Source: Gordonia gummivorans
Lineage (GTDB): Bacteria > Actinomycetota > Actinomycetes > Mycobacteriales > Mycobacteriaceae
Direction: 5' to 3'
Length of the DNA: 64,000 nucleotides
NCBI RefSeq assembly: GCF_022513585.1
Contig: NZ_JAKWBF010000008.1
Span: 1 to 64,000, forward strand
This document shows, one piece after another, positions 55,141 through 64,000 of this stretch (positions are counted from its first letter, which is position 1; each line of letters begins with the position of its first letter). The position numbers were made by a program, and so were the translations under genes. Below the pieces are notes generated by a model. It was not told the DNA's origin. It searched no databases and was given only the letters and a program-made list of their open reading frames with translations.

Positions 55141-56060
55141 GAGACCGACTTCGCGGTGGCGGTGCGTGGTTGGCCACGACGTAATGCGGCGCCGGCGGCA
55201 ATTCGCGCCTTGTCTGGTCCGGGTACGCGAATCCGTGTGCGACAGGCAATTTCCGGCGGCGTCGACCTCAGCCGTCTGGAGAGGTCCGCGAAGATGTCGT
55301 GCGCGGTACACACCGCCACTCGGGTTCCGTTGGGCAACAGCGGAATCGCCTTGGCCGCCACTGCCAGGTCGGTGTCGATGTCGTCGAGCCAATAGCGCCA
55401 CGCATCTGCGGACGGCTTGTCCGGGTCGATCCCGATGAGGTATCGGCGTCCCAGTTGACCACTGTCCTCACCGAGATCACGGAGAAAGTTGACCTTCTGG
55501 AACGCGGCTCCCAGGCGCCGGGCACCTGGTGCAAGCTGGTCGTAGCGCGCCTTGCGGTGGGGGTGGTCGGCGAGGAACGCGTGAACACACATCAGTCCGA
55601 CAACCTCGGCCGACCCGTAGATGTACTCGGTCAGGCTCGCCTCGCTGTGCTGTTGGCAGTCCAGGTCGGCCCGCATCGACGCAAAGAACGGCGTGACCAG
55701 AGCGGTGTCGATGCCCGAGCGCCGGGCAGTTCGGGCAAACGCGTGGACCACCAGGTTGGAGCTCGACCCGGTCTGCAGCGCCGTGGCCACCTCAGATTCG
55801 AGAGAGTCGAGCGCACTGCGGCGTTGGGCCTGCGTCTGCTCGGGGCGTGGGGCGTCGACGATTTCGTCGGCGACCCGCACCAGCGCGTAGATGTTTCGGA
55901 CGTCCTGCCGTACCCCTTTGGCGAGCAGTCGGGACGCCAGTCCGAACGAGGATGAATACGAGCGGATGACCAGTGCCGCGCTCTGGTCGGCGACGTCGTC
56001 GTAGTGGTGATAGGGCCGGGCCGCATCACCATCCGGGAAATGGCGAACGGTGGCTGTCAT
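55137..56060 (-). CDS. crtB: phytoene synthase
   Basis: 307 residues from the ATG at 56060 (ATGA overlap with idi). Asp-rich motifs: VADEIVD (DxxxD) and NFLRDLGEDSGQLGRRYL (second DxxxD). YGSAEVVGLMC and the central RRLGAAFQKVNFLRD are family signatures. It joins two GGPP to phytoene, the first committed step. Translationally coupled on both sides. Confidence 0.93.
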   Translation of the reverse strand: MTATVRHFPDGDAARPYHHYDDVADQSAALVIRSYSSSFGLASRLLAKGVRQDVRNIYALVRVADEIVDAPRPEQTQAQRRSALDSLESEVATALQTGSSSNLVVHAFARTARRSGIDTALVTPFFASMRADLDCQQHSEASLTEYIYGSAEVVGLMCVHAFLADHPHRKARYDQLAPGARRLGAAFQKVNFLRDLGEDSGQLGRRYLIGIDPDKPSADAWRYWLDDIDTDLAVAAKAIPLLPNGTRVAVCTAHDIFADLSRRLRSTPPEIACRTRIRVPGPDKARIAAGAALRRGQPRTATAKSVS

Positions 56061-56602
56061 GATGCCCACCGGACTGTGTCGAGCGGTCGCGAACCCAGTG
56101 CATGCACCTGTTCGACGAACCACGGGCTGAAGACCCAGGGCGTTCGGTTGGCGGCCGCCCAGACGTCCTCTATCGGGGCCCATACGAGATCCATCACCTC
56201 ATCCGGATTGGGCACCGGCGTGCCCACGGGTCGGGCCCAGTACACGGGACAGATCTCGTTCTCCACGACTCCGCCGGCGTCGACGGCCCGATACTCGAAG
56301 TCGGGAAGAATGCAGGTCAGGTCGTCGATGTCGAGGCCGAGTTCGCGCGGGGCGTAGCGCCGGATCGCATCCTCGACGTGCTCGCCGGGGCGCGGATGGC
56401 CGCAGAACGAGTTGGTCCACACGCCCGGCCACGTTGGTTTCGAGAGGGCGCGCCGCGTCATCAGAATGCGCTCGGCCGAGTCCACGAGGTGACACGAGAA
56501 CGCCAGGTGAAGTGGGGTCTCGGTGCCGTGCACGCTCGTGCGCGGCGCGGTCCCACACGGCTGTCGGTGGGCGTCTACGAGAACGACGAGGTCGTCGGTC
56601 AT
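56057..56602 (-). CDS. idi: isopentenyl-diphosphate isomerase, type 1
   Basis: 181 residues from the ATG at 56602 (CGGAGG upstream). Nudix-like: PLHLAFSCHLVDSAERILMT, WTNSFCGHPRPGEHVEDAI with the active-site Cys and metal His, YAPRELGLDI and ENEICPVYWA with the catalytic Glu. It balances IPP and DMAPP for GGPP synthesis. First gene of the minus-strand carotenoid operon, so the operon links precursor supply to phytoene and lycopene formation. Confidence 0.92.
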   Translation of the reverse strand: MTDDLVVLVDAHRQPCGTAPRTSVHGTETPLHLAFSCHLVDSAERILMTRRALSKPTWPGVWTNSFCGHPRPGEHVEDAIRRYAPRELGLDIDDLTCILPDFEYRAVDAGGVVENEICPVYWARPVGTPVPNPDEVMDLVWAPIEDVWAAANRTPWVFSPWFVEQVHALGSRPLDTVRWAS

Positions 56603-56794
56603 GTGGTCCTCCGTTCGGTGTGTGGCGGTCCCCTCCGGTCGCAGGCGAACCACTCTTGTCTGAATTCGTCGCCGTCCGCGATTCGGATGTGCCCGGCGGC
56701 GTCACAGACGTGCCTCGGGCTGATAGCGTACCGATCGCTTCCCGCAACACCCTCGCCCGAACCCCCGCACGACAGGCACCGCTAGGGAGGTCAC

Positions 56795-57856
56795 GTGCGC
56801 AGAACACGCTTTGCCTTCGTCGGATGCTTTTCGAGTGCGCGACGGCGCGGACACGGGACCGGGATTGCTGTCTTCGAGGTGACGCCCGACGATGAGTGGC
56901 GCGCGATCCACACCGTGCCGACCGCCGAGAACCCGTCATTTCTCGTGGCCGACAACGACGGCCGTCACCTGTACGCGGCACACGGCGACAGCCCGCTGGT
57001 GTCCTCGTACGAGATCGAATCGACCGGGTGGCTGCGCGAGCTGGGCCGCTACGACACCGGCGGCAGTAACGGGGTGCACCTGGCGCTGTCACCGGACCAA
57101 CGTCATCTCATCGTCGCCAGTTTCACGTCCGGATCGATCGCAGTCTTGCCGCGCAACCCCGACGGCACACTCGGTCCGCGCGTATGTTCGCTCGTACTCA
57201 CCGGAGTACCCGGACCGATCGCCGGCGAGCAGACCGGACCACAGCCCCACGAGGTGTGTATCGACCCGAGCGGCCGGCACATCGTCGTGCCCGACCGGGG
57301 AACCGACCGGCTGCATCTGCTGGCCTTTGACCCGACGACTGCTCAACTGACCGTCGCCGGTCCGGCACACCTCAGCGCACCAGGTTCCGGGCCGCGTCAC
57401 CTACTGTTCCACCCATCGCTGCCGTTCATGTACGTCGTCGACGAATTGTCGTCGCACTTGACGGTCTACAAACACGCGTCGGCCGACGCGGAGCTCTGCG
57501 TCGTGCAATCACTCTCGACGCTGCCCGACGGTGACGACACACCCAGCGCGGCGGCTGGGATCGATTTCTCGCGCGACACCCGGTTCGTTTACGTCTCCAA
57601 TCGAGGGCACGACTCGGTGGCGTCCTTTCCCGTGCTCCCGAACGGAATGGCCGGCCCGCCGACCTTTACGAAATCCGGTGGTGCGATACCTCGTTTCCTG
57701 CGGTTCGCCCCCGACTCCGACACCTTGCTTGTCGCAAACCAGGTGAGCGACAACATCATTGCGTTTCACGCCGATGTAGGTACCGGTGCACTGACCCCGA
57801 CCGGCCAGACGATCATCACCGGCAGCCCGTCGTGCATCGAGTTCGTCGTCGGCTGA
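56795..57856 (+). CDS. lactonase-family beta-propeller protein (6-phosphogluconolactonase-like)
   Basis: 353 residues from a GTG with GGGAGGT upstream. Seven-bladed propeller of the YbhE/Pgl family: FAFVGCFSSARRRGHGTGIA opening, NPSFLVADNDGRHLYAAHGD, GPQPHEVCIDPSGRHIVVPD, GSGPRHLLFHPSLPFMYVVD and RFVYVSNRGHDSVASF. Hydrolysis of 6-phosphogluconolactone or a related lactone is probable. The phosphofructokinase that follows makes a sugar-phosphate role plausible. Confidence 0.82.
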   Translation: MRRTRFAFVGCFSSARRRGHGTGIAVFEVTPDDEWRAIHTVPTAENPSFLVADNDGRHLYAAHGDSPLVSSYEIESTGWLRELGRYDTGGSNGVHLALSPDQRHLIVASFTSGSIAVLPRNPDGTLGPRVCSLVLTGVPGPIAGEQTGPQPHEVCIDPSGRHIVVPDRGTDRLHLLAFDPTTAQLTVAGPAHLSAPGSGPRHLLFHPSLPFMYVVDELSSHLTVYKHASADAELCVVQSLSTLPDGDDTPSAAAGIDFSRDTRFVYVSNRGHDSVASFPVLPNGMAGPPTFTKSGGAIPRFLRFAPDSDTLLVANQVSDNIIAFHADVGTGALTPTGQTIITGSPSCIEFVVG

Positions 57857-58028
57857 CACACCGGTCGAGGAGGGCGCGGACATCGCCGAATCGGTTGCGC
57901 CGACACCTCGGGACCGCAATGCTCATAGCCGACGCCTGAGGAGATTCTCCGACAGCACGACGAGGACATGGGGTACCAGATGAGTAGCACACGTTCACGC
58001 GGACGCCGGTCGCAATCGGGTCGCCGAC

Positions 58029-60251
58029 ATGGCTGACACCGGGTCCACGCCGTCGAGCATCGGAGTCCTGACCAGTGGCGGTGACGCGTCGGGGATGAAC
58101 CCGGCGGTGCGGGCGGTGATTCGCACGGCCCTCCATCACGGCATCGATGCGTACGCGATCCATGAGGGCTACCAGGGGCTGGTCGACGGCGGTGACCTCA
58201 TCCGCCGCATGGAACTCGCCGACACCGATGGGATTCTGCACAAGGGCGGAACCGAGATCGGAACTGCGCGCTCGAAGGAGTTCCGGACCCGCGAGGGCCG
58301 CCGCGCCGCCGCCCGCAACATGCTCGAGCGCGGAATCGACGCCCTGGTGGTGATCGGTGGCGACGGAAGCCTGACCGGTGCGAACATGTTCCGCGCGGAG
58401 TGGCCGGAGTTGCTCGCCGAACTCGTCGACGCCGGTGAGATCTCGGCCGCCGACGCCGAGTCCCACTCGTTTCTCCGCCTCGTCGGGTTGGTCGGATCGA
58501 TCGACAACGACATGTCCGGTACCGACATGACGATCGGTGCGGACACGGCCCTGCACCGGATCGTCGAGGCGATGGATGCCCTGCGAAGCACGGCGTCGAG
58601 CCACCAACGCTCCTTCGTGGTCGAGGTGATGGGCCGGCACTGCGGGTACCTCGCGCTGATGGCGTCGCTGGCCACGGCGGCCAACTGGGTTCTCATTCCC
58701 GAACAGCCGCCGGCCGACGACTGGGCAGATCAGATGTGTCGGGACGTCCGGACGGGCCGCCAGATCGGACGCCGGCAGTCGGTGGTGGTGGTGGCCGAGG
58801 GTGCGCAGGACCGCGCCGGCAACCCGATCACCGCCGAACAGGTCAAGAAACTTCTCGAGGACGAACTCGGCGAGGACACCCGCATCACCACGCTCGGACA
58901 CGTGCAACGTGGTGGTGCGCCGAGCGCCTTCGACCGCTTCCTGGCGACCCGGTTGGGATTCACCGCCGTCGAGCGACTACTCACCGACGCACCCGGCGCG
59001 CCCGCCCAGCTCGTCGGGCTGCGCGGCAATCGGGTGGTGACGTCGCCGCTGATGGAGTGTGTCGAACAGACCCACGCCGTTGCCGAACGTATCAAGGCCC
59101 AGGATTACGACGGCGCGATGTTGTTGCGCGGAGGAAGTTTTCGCCAATCGCACCGCATCCTGCAGACTGTTCAGCAAGCGGCTGCACGACCGACGCAGAC
59201 GGGCCGACGCCGCTTCCGGCTGGCGATCGTGCACAGCGGAGGCCTTGCCCCCGGAATGAACGCCGCGGTGCGAGCGGCGGTCCGCCTCGGCCTGGATCGG
59301 GGTTACTCGGTCCTGGCGGTGAAGAACGGCTTCCGCGGGCTGCGTCGCGGGCAGATCCAGGAAATGGACTGGATGGATGTCAGTGGCTGGGTGTCCGACG
59401 GTGGTGCCGAACTCGGTACGGACCGGCACATTCCGACGACGGGCGCGGGGATCGAGCAGGTCGCCGAGCAAATCGCCGCACACCGGATCGACGGGCTGCT
59501 CATGGCGGGCGGCTGGACCGGCTACCAGTCGGCCTACGAACTCCACCGCCACCGCCAGCAATACCCGGCTCTCGACATCCCGATCGTGTGCCTTCCGATG
59601 ACGATCACCAACGACGTGCCCGGAACGGAACTGAGCATCGGTAGTGACACGGCGCTGAACAGCATCGTGTCCGACGTGGACAAGATCCGGCAGGCTGCGG
59701 TGGCCACCCGTCGCGTCGCCGTGGTCGAGGTGATGGGACGCCACGCCGGATACCTCGCGCTCCTGTCCGGAATCGCCTCCGGGGCCGAACGGATCTACAT
59801 GCCCGAGGACGGCATCACCATCGACGACCTGACCGCCGACATCCACTCGATGGCCGAGGGATTCCGCTCGGGCAAACGATTCGGGTTGATCATCCGCAGC
59901 GAAGGCGCCGACGCGGTCTACAACACGTGGTTCATCACCTCACTGTTCGAGAAGGAAGGCGGCGAGCTCTTCGATGCCCGGCAAGCTGTTCTCGGCCACG
60001 TGCAAGAGGGCGGCGACCCCTCGCCCTTCGACCGCATCCACGCCACCAGCCTCACTGCTCGATGCATCGAATTCCTTTCCGAACAACTGGAATCCGGCGG
60101 CCGAGCCAGCGCCATGATCGGATTCCAATCCGGGCGGGTCCAGTTCACCGACCTGACCTCCTACCCCGCTCTGATCGACGCCGAGGCCAAGCGGCCCGTC
60201 GAGCAACGCTGGATGGAGAGCAAGGACCTGGCGAAGATCATGCGCCGCTGA
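58029..60251 (+). CDS. fused double-domain 6-phosphofructokinase (eukaryote-like architecture)
   Basis: 740 residues made of two PFK domains. N-half: LTSGGDASGMNPAVRA (17-24), VVIGGDGSLTGAN (110-114; Gly after the Asp marks an ATP enzyme), GSIDNDMSGTDMTIGADTAL with catalytic Asp159, MGRHCGYLAL (201-207). Linker near 380-395. C-half: VHSGGLAPGMNAAVRA (404-411), MAGGWTGYQS where GGDG is lost, and MTITNDVPGTELSIGSDTAL where the catalytic Asp is Thr527. So the N-half is catalytic and the C-half is a degenerate, probably allosteric domain, exactly as in animal and fungal PFK. Typical bacterial PfkA has about 320-340 residues. It would phosphorylate fructose 6-phosphate. Confidence 0.92.
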   Translation: MADTGSTPSSIGVLTSGGDASGMNPAVRAVIRTALHHGIDAYAIHEGYQGLVDGGDLIRRMELADTDGILHKGGTEIGTARSKEFRTREGRRAAARNMLERGIDALVVIGGDGSLTGANMFRAEWPELLAELVDAGEISAADAESHSFLRLVGLVGSIDNDMSGTDMTIGADTALHRIVEAMDALRSTASSHQRSFVVEVMGRHCGYLALMASLATAANWVLIPEQPPADDWADQMCRDVRTGRQIGRRQSVVVVAEGAQDRAGNPITAEQVKKLLEDELGEDTRITTLGHVQRGGAPSAFDRFLATRLGFTAVERLLTDAPGAPAQLVGLRGNRVVTSPLMECVEQTHAVAERIKAQDYDGAMLLRGGSFRQSHRILQTVQQAAARPTQTGRRRFRLAIVHSGGLAPGMNAAVRAAVRLGLDRGYSVLAVKNGFRGLRRGQIQEMDWMDVSGWVSDGGAELGTDRHIPTTGAGIEQVAEQIAAHRIDGLLMAGGWTGYQSAYELHRHRQQYPALDIPIVCLPMTITNDVPGTELSIGSDTALNSIVSDVDKIRQAAVATRRVAVVEVMGRHAGYLALLSGIASGAERIYMPEDGITIDDLTADIHSMAEGFRSGKRFGLIIRSEGADAVYNTWFITSLFEKEGGELFDARQAVLGHVQEGGDPSPFDRIHATSLTARCIEFLSEQLESGGRASAMIGFQSGRVQFTDLTSYPALIDAEAKRPVEQRWMESKDLAKIMRR

Positions 60252-60253
60252 CA

Positions 60254-60775
60254 TCAGAAGTTGCGCGACACGACCGGACTCGTGGCGTACCGATCACCGC
60301 CACGTGCGTAGTTGAGGTGGACCTGTGCGTAGATCTCATCCGTCTCGTCGAAGGCGTTGTCGTCCTCGTTGAGGTACTCGCGAGGAACGTCCATCACCTT
60401 CAGGTAGCTCAACCCCTGGTCGGTCGCGACCAGGTGGCCGCCCGGCATGTAACCGGTGCCGGTGACGATCCGCTGAAACGCCACGTCGTCGCCGGTCCCG
60501 TAATCGTCGGCCCGCAGGGTGAAAGTCACGCCGCCGGTGCGGTTGTCGACCATGTACTTGATGATGGTGTCGGCATCGACGCGACTCATCTTGAACACAC
60601 CGGAGATGGTGACCCGGATGTTGTACTGGTTCGGGGCGGAGACCGCCAGCTGCGCCCCGGTGGCTCGTGGTGCGGCGTCGGCGGATGACACCGCAGCACC
60701 GGTGGCGAGGCCGGCGGCAATGGCCACCGCCCCAAGTGTCGTCATGACCCGTGTGGTCCTCGAAGTGGTCTTCAT
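60254..60775 (-). CDS. secreted hypothetical protein
   Basis: 173 residues. Signal peptide TTRVMTTLGAVAIAAGLATG with cleavage after SSADA or later. The mature part includes VRVTISGVFKMSRVDADTII-like strands and an acidic EYLNEDDNAFDETDE stretch. No family recognised. It is convergent with the phosphofructokinase, with 2 bases between the stops. Confidence 0.7.
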   Translation of the reverse strand: MKTTSRTTRVMTTLGAVAIAAGLATGAAVSSADAAPRATGAQLAVSAPNQYNIRVTISGVFKMSRVDADTIIKYMVDNRTGGVTFTLRADDYGTGDDVAFQRIVTGTGYMPGGHLVATDQGLSYLKVMDVPREYLNEDDNAFDETDEIYAQVHLNYARGGDRYATSPVVSRNF

Positions 60776-60901
60776 GTTCGTGCTCCTGATCTGTGTCGGG
60801 CGAGCTCAAGGGGTTTGAGCCGCACCATCAGAATCGGCACACGAATCCTCGGGGGAATCGGGAGAACATCCCTAACTTTCGCGCGGCGGCCTCAGCGGCC
60901 A

Positions 60902-63484
60902 TCAGTCGATGACGCCGGTCTCCCGGCCTCGCCGCACCGCGTCGCGTCGATTGGTGACCGCGAGGCGATCGAGGATCGCCGACACGTGATGGCCGACGGT
61001 CTTCTCCGACAGGTACAGGCGATCCGCTAGTTCCGCATTGGTGAGTCCCTCACCCATGAGTGCCAGCACCTCGGTTTGGCGTCGGGTGAGCCCCGCGGCG
61101 TTGGATCTCGTCGATGCTCGTCGACGCGACGGAACGGCCAGCGATCCCGCGGCTCGTAGATTTCGCCGGATTCGGTCCGCGGTCGCGAACGCTCCCAACC
61201 TGTCCAGCGCTGCCAAACCCCGACCGATGCTCGACGTGTCACCGGTCTCGGTCAAGGCGACCGCCGCATCGAACTCGAGCCCGGCATCGCCGAAAGCCTG
61301 TGCCGCCGAGCTCACATCACCGGCCAGATAGCGGGCAAACGGCGGAGCAACCGAGCCGGGAACCAGCTCGCCGGCACGGTTCCCATCACCCACCCGGCTC
61401 AGCCAGACAGCGAGATCACCTCTGGTCCACTGTAATCCGTCGGCGTCATCGACGATCAGACGGGCAAACCCGGAGATCCGGTCGTCGGGCAGGCCTGTCA
61501 ACCACGCCTGCTCGACCAGCGCGGCCGCGACGGGCAACACCCGCAAGGGTTCGCCATAGCTCTGGCCGATTTCCCACGCGCGTTCGAGGTCGTCACGACC
61601 ATCCGCCCCACGACGAAGGGCGGTCAATCCTCGAACCAGCAACGGCCACGTTCGCGCGAGTGGGGCAGACGGACCGTCGAGCACCGACGCGCTGTCGCCG
61701 AGTGCGTCATCCCACCGGCCGCGGAGAAATTCGAGCCTGGAACGGGTGGCGAGTTGCCACACGTGACAGACCGGAAGGTCGTTGTCGACGGTCATGTCGA
61801 TGCTTCGGGCCAGGACTTCGGCGGCCGGAACGAAGCGACGCTGTTCGACGTCGAAATGAACCAGGTTGCTGTAGCCGCTGGAGAACAGTTCGTCGAGATG
61901 TGTCGGCGCCCGCGTGAGGACTTGCAACAGCCGACCACGACCCGACACCTCGCCGTCGACAATGTCGCAAATGGCTTCGACGATGTCGATCCGATCACGC
62001 AACGACTGGTCGCCGGTCAGAGCCGATACCCGTTTGGCCTGCTCCAGGTGCGCGCGTGCCTGCGTGACCGATCCCCCATGAAGCGCCAGAAACGCCGCCA
62101 TCGCGTGCCCGTGTCCGAGCGGCGGCGTGGGCGAGCCCGACTCGAACACCGCGATCGACTGGGCGACATGATGATTGGCTGCAGGCCGGTTGGCGTTGTA
62201 CCACTCGTATACGGCCAGCGACAGATGGTCGGCACTGACGGCATCCGTGTCTCCGGCGACGGTACGCAATTGCAGGGCCCGCTCGCCGGCGTCGATGGCC
62301 TCGTCGAGGTGGTCGGTCAGGTACGACTCGGCGGCAAGCAGTTCCAGCAGTTCGGCGTCGCCGGCGGGATCGTCGTCCGCCCCCACCGCAAGGGCCATCC
62401 GGAAGAACTCGGCGCTCTGGCGATGTGCACCAGACCGTGCCGAATTCCGGCCCGCGGCGATGGCCGACGACCGGACGCGGGCGGTGTCACCCGCCCGCGA
62501 TGCGTGATAGGTGATGGTCGCCTGGTCTTGTTCTCCGACAGCGTCGTACGCGGCGATGAGCCGCTGATGCAACGGCGTCTTGGCACCAGGTGGCAGCACA
62601 TCTGCCACGGCAAGCCGACACAGGTCATGCCAGAACGCGATCCCCCGCACGCTCCGGCGGATCAGGTGGGCGCGGCCCAAACGGGTCAGTGTGTCGGTGC
62701 CGATGCCGAGCACTCCCAGCAATCGGTCCGGGATTGCGGACGGTGAACACGCGAGCAGGTTGAGCACATCCCAACTCGCCGAGTCGAGTCCGACAGTTCG
62801 TGCCAGGATCGCATCACGAATGGTGGGCGGCAGCTCCCGACCATCGTGGTCCAGCAATTCGGTGACGTAGAACGCATTTCCGCCACTCACGCGGTGCAGC
62901 GCCACCGGGTCGAGTGCACGCGCACCAACCATGTGCGTGACCGCGTCGATCGAGAGTGGTTGCAGGGCAATCGATGTCGCCGACGACGACCGGGCGACGT
63001 CGCCACGGAGGTACTGCACCGGGTCGGCGTGATCGGACGCCTCGTCGCGCGTCGTGATCACCACCAGGGTGGTGCTGCGCCGAACGCGACGCAGAATGTG
63101 ACGCAGGAAGTCGCTCGTACCCTGATCTGCCCAGTGCACGTCGTCGATGACGAGGATCGTCGGAACCGACGCGAGGTCGCGTGCCACCGTGTCGAAGATG
63201 TCGTAGGCGTGTTCGGCCCCCTGCAGTGTGCGCCGGGAGTCGGGCGAGAGGTCGTCGACGACGTCGAACAGCGGACCGAGCGGCCGCGGTGTGGTGAGTG
63301 GATCGCATTGGCCCCACAGGACCCGCATGTCGCCCGCGGATCGAGCGGTGAACTCCTCGACGAACGCGGTCTTGCCCGCACCGGCCTCACCGGTGACCAT
63401 CACGACACTGCCATCTCCCGCACGCGCCCGATCGACGTGTGCTTCGAGCCTCGTCAGCTCCCGGTCCCGCTCCACGAGCGCCAC
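60902..63484 (-). CDS. large LuxR-family regulator with AAA ATPase domain (LAL type)
   Basis: 860 residues from the GTG at 63484; the frame is open to a TTG at 63601, but family members begin LVERDRELTRLE, so 63484 or the GTG at 63475 is preferred. Walker A GEAGAGKTAF, Walker B ILVIDDVHWAD, a long TPR-like helical region, and a C-terminal LuxR HTH (LTRRQTEVLALMGEGLTNAE, then LYLSEKTVGHHVSAIL). LAL regulators sense a small ligand and activate transcription. The divergent DUF4242 gene is the obvious target. Confidence 0.88.
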   Translation of the reverse strand: MALVERDRELTRLEAHVDRARAGDGSVVMVTGEAGAGKTAFVEEFTARSAGDMRVLWGQCDPLTTPRPLGPLFDVVDDLSPDSRRTLQGAEHAYDIFDTVARDLASVPTILVIDDVHWADQGTSDFLRHILRRVRRSTTLVVITTRDEASDHADPVQYLRGDVARSSSATSIALQPLSIDAVTHMVGARALDPVALHRVSGGNAFYVTELLDHDGRELPPTIRDAILARTVGLDSASWDVLNLLACSPSAIPDRLLGVLGIGTDTLTRLGRAHLIRRSVRGIAFWHDLCRLAVADVLPPGAKTPLHQRLIAAYDAVGEQDQATITYHASRAGDTARVRSSAIAAGRNSARSGAHRQSAEFFRMALAVGADDDPAGDAELLELLAAESYLTDHLDEAIDAGERALQLRTVAGDTDAVSADHLSLAVYEWYNANRPAANHHVAQSIAVFESGSPTPPLGHGHAMAAFLALHGGSVTQARAHLEQAKRVSALTGDQSLRDRIDIVEAICDIVDGEVSGRGRLLQVLTRAPTHLDELFSSGYSNLVHFDVEQRRFVPAAEVLARSIDMTVDNDLPVCHVWQLATRSRLEFLRGRWDDALGDSASVLDGPSAPLARTWPLLVRGLTALRRGADGRDDLERAWEIGQSYGEPLRVLPVAAALVEQAWLTGLPDDRISGFARLIVDDADGLQWTRGDLAVWLSRVGDGNRAGELVPGSVAPPFARYLAGDVSSAAQAFGDAGLEFDAAVALTETGDTSSIGRGLAALDRLGAFATADRIRRNLRAAGSLAVPSRRRASTRSNAAGLTRRQTEVLALMGEGLTNAELADRLYLSEKTVGHHVSAILDRLAVTNRRDAVRRGRETGVID

Positions 63485-63612
63485 CACCAGAGAATAGGCA
63501 GGCTTTTCCTGACCAGGCAAGACGGCCAAGATAGGGAGTTCTTCCCGATGCCCGGGAATTGGGTACGCGCGACTCTGAGCAGGCAAGAAATCATCCAGCA
63601 AGGAGAATTGAC

Positions 63613-63888
63613 ATGAAGACCTTCGTCATCGAACGCGACTTTCCCGGCGCCGCCGACCTCGACGCTCCCGCACTCGCCGACATCGCGCGCACGTCCAATG
63701 ACACCGCCGCGTCGCTCGGCGTCCCCTACCGGTGGATCACGAGCTATGCCGCCGGCGACAAGATCGTCTGCGTCCACCAGGCCGACGACGAGTCGACCGT
63801 GTGGGAGCATTCGCGCCGCGCCGGATTCCCGTGCACCTCGGTCACCGAGGTCGCTTCCGAGTTCGGACCGCACAGTGCGAATCCCTGA
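63613..63888 (+). CDS. DUF4242-family small protein
   Basis: 91 residues from the ATG at 63613 (AGGAG at 63601-63605). KTFVIERDFPGAADLDAPAL, then VPYRWITSYAAGDKIVCVHQ and a HSRRAGFPCTSVTEV ending are typical of DUF4242, a ferredoxin-like barrel; a Streptomyces member binds nickel. Divergent from the LAL regulator, with 128 bases between. Confidence 0.82.
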   Translation: MKTFVIERDFPGAADLDAPALADIARTSNDTAASLGVPYRWITSYAAGDKIVCVHQADDESTVWEHSRRAGFPCTSVTEVASEFGPHSANP

Positions 63889-63957
63889 CCGGCGAATCCC
63901 TGACACGCCAGTGATTGCCGAACACCGCGGTGAACGCTCGTCGACCAGGACTCCGTC

Positions 63958-64000
63958 ATGACCGACATCGCCACCGTCGCCGGGAGCCTGTCCACCGCGG
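63958..64000 (+). CDS. start of a gene cut by the window end
   Basis: ATG at 63958 with AGGA about 8 bases upstream opens MTDIATVAGSLSTA and leaves the window. Too short to identify. It follows the DUF4242 gene on the same strand and may share its transcript. A 13-base sequence, GCGAATCCCTGAC, is repeated 15 bases apart at 63877-63905, over the previous stop codon. Confidence 0.45.
   Translation, partial: MTDIATVAGSLSTA

Noticed and set aside
58029-60251. PPi-dependent phosphofructokinase
   Set aside because: The N-half has GGDGS, with Gly where PPi enzymes carry Asp, so ATP use is favoured.

Overview
The window is high-GC DNA from an actinobacterium, most likely of the order Mycobacteriales (Gordonia, Williamsia, Dietzia or Rhodococcus type). 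This rests on the close mycobacterial character of the IlvD and SelO proteins, an F420-type luciferase-like oxidoreductase, a GT87 polyprenyl-dependent mannosyltransferase, many MarR/TetR/ArsR regulators beside single enzymes, frequent GTG starts and ATGA/GTGA overlaps. The genus is an inference; no rRNA or tRNA gene was seen.

Layout. 0-8 kb is an accessory, partly decayed stretch: a 5'-truncated DHA2 MFS transporter, a Tat-exported amidohydrolase, an IS3/IS6110-like OrfA remnant, a MarR / phosphotransferase / YceI unit, a VapBC module, an LLM oxidoreductase and a broken acyl-CoA ligase that runs head-on into a serine-hydrolase lipoprotein gene lacking a start codon. 8-20 kb holds ilvD, selO, an SDR, alpha/beta hydrolases, a MazEF-type module, a nitronate monooxygenase, an SRPBCC protein, an MBL-fold protein and a DHFR/RibD-like reductase. 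20-22 kb is a NarL-type two-component system abutting a sterol-desaturase remnant. 24-34 kb mixes single-gene units (ADH/TetR, FUSC transporter, Rieske oxygenase/TetR) with three more broken genes and two copies of a long-hairpin intergenic repeat. 34-46 kb carries small VOC/SRPBCC/ArsR units, an M23 lipoprotein, secreted proteins, a frameshifted SGNH hydrolase, a GT87 mannosyltransferase, a DUF3616-like protein and a PhlG-like hydrolase.

46-57 kb is the functional highlight: two convergent operons for carotenoid synthesis. The plus operon is crtE, a CrtA-like ketolase, a CruF/DUF422 hydratase, a family-2 glycosyltransferase and a CrtD-like desaturase, all joined by short overlaps. The minus operon is idi-crtB-crtI, also joined by overlaps. 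No lycopene cyclase lies in the window, so the set reads as a pathway to an acyclic, hydroxylated, possibly keto-, glycosylated carotenoid. The window ends with a beta-propeller lactonase, a double-domain (eukaryote-like) phosphofructokinase, a secreted protein, a large LAL-type LuxR regulator and a divergent DUF4242 gene.

At least seven independent gene lesions (truncations, internal deletions, frameshifts, a 30-bp tandem duplication) lie between 0 and 41 kb, while 41-64 kb looks intact.
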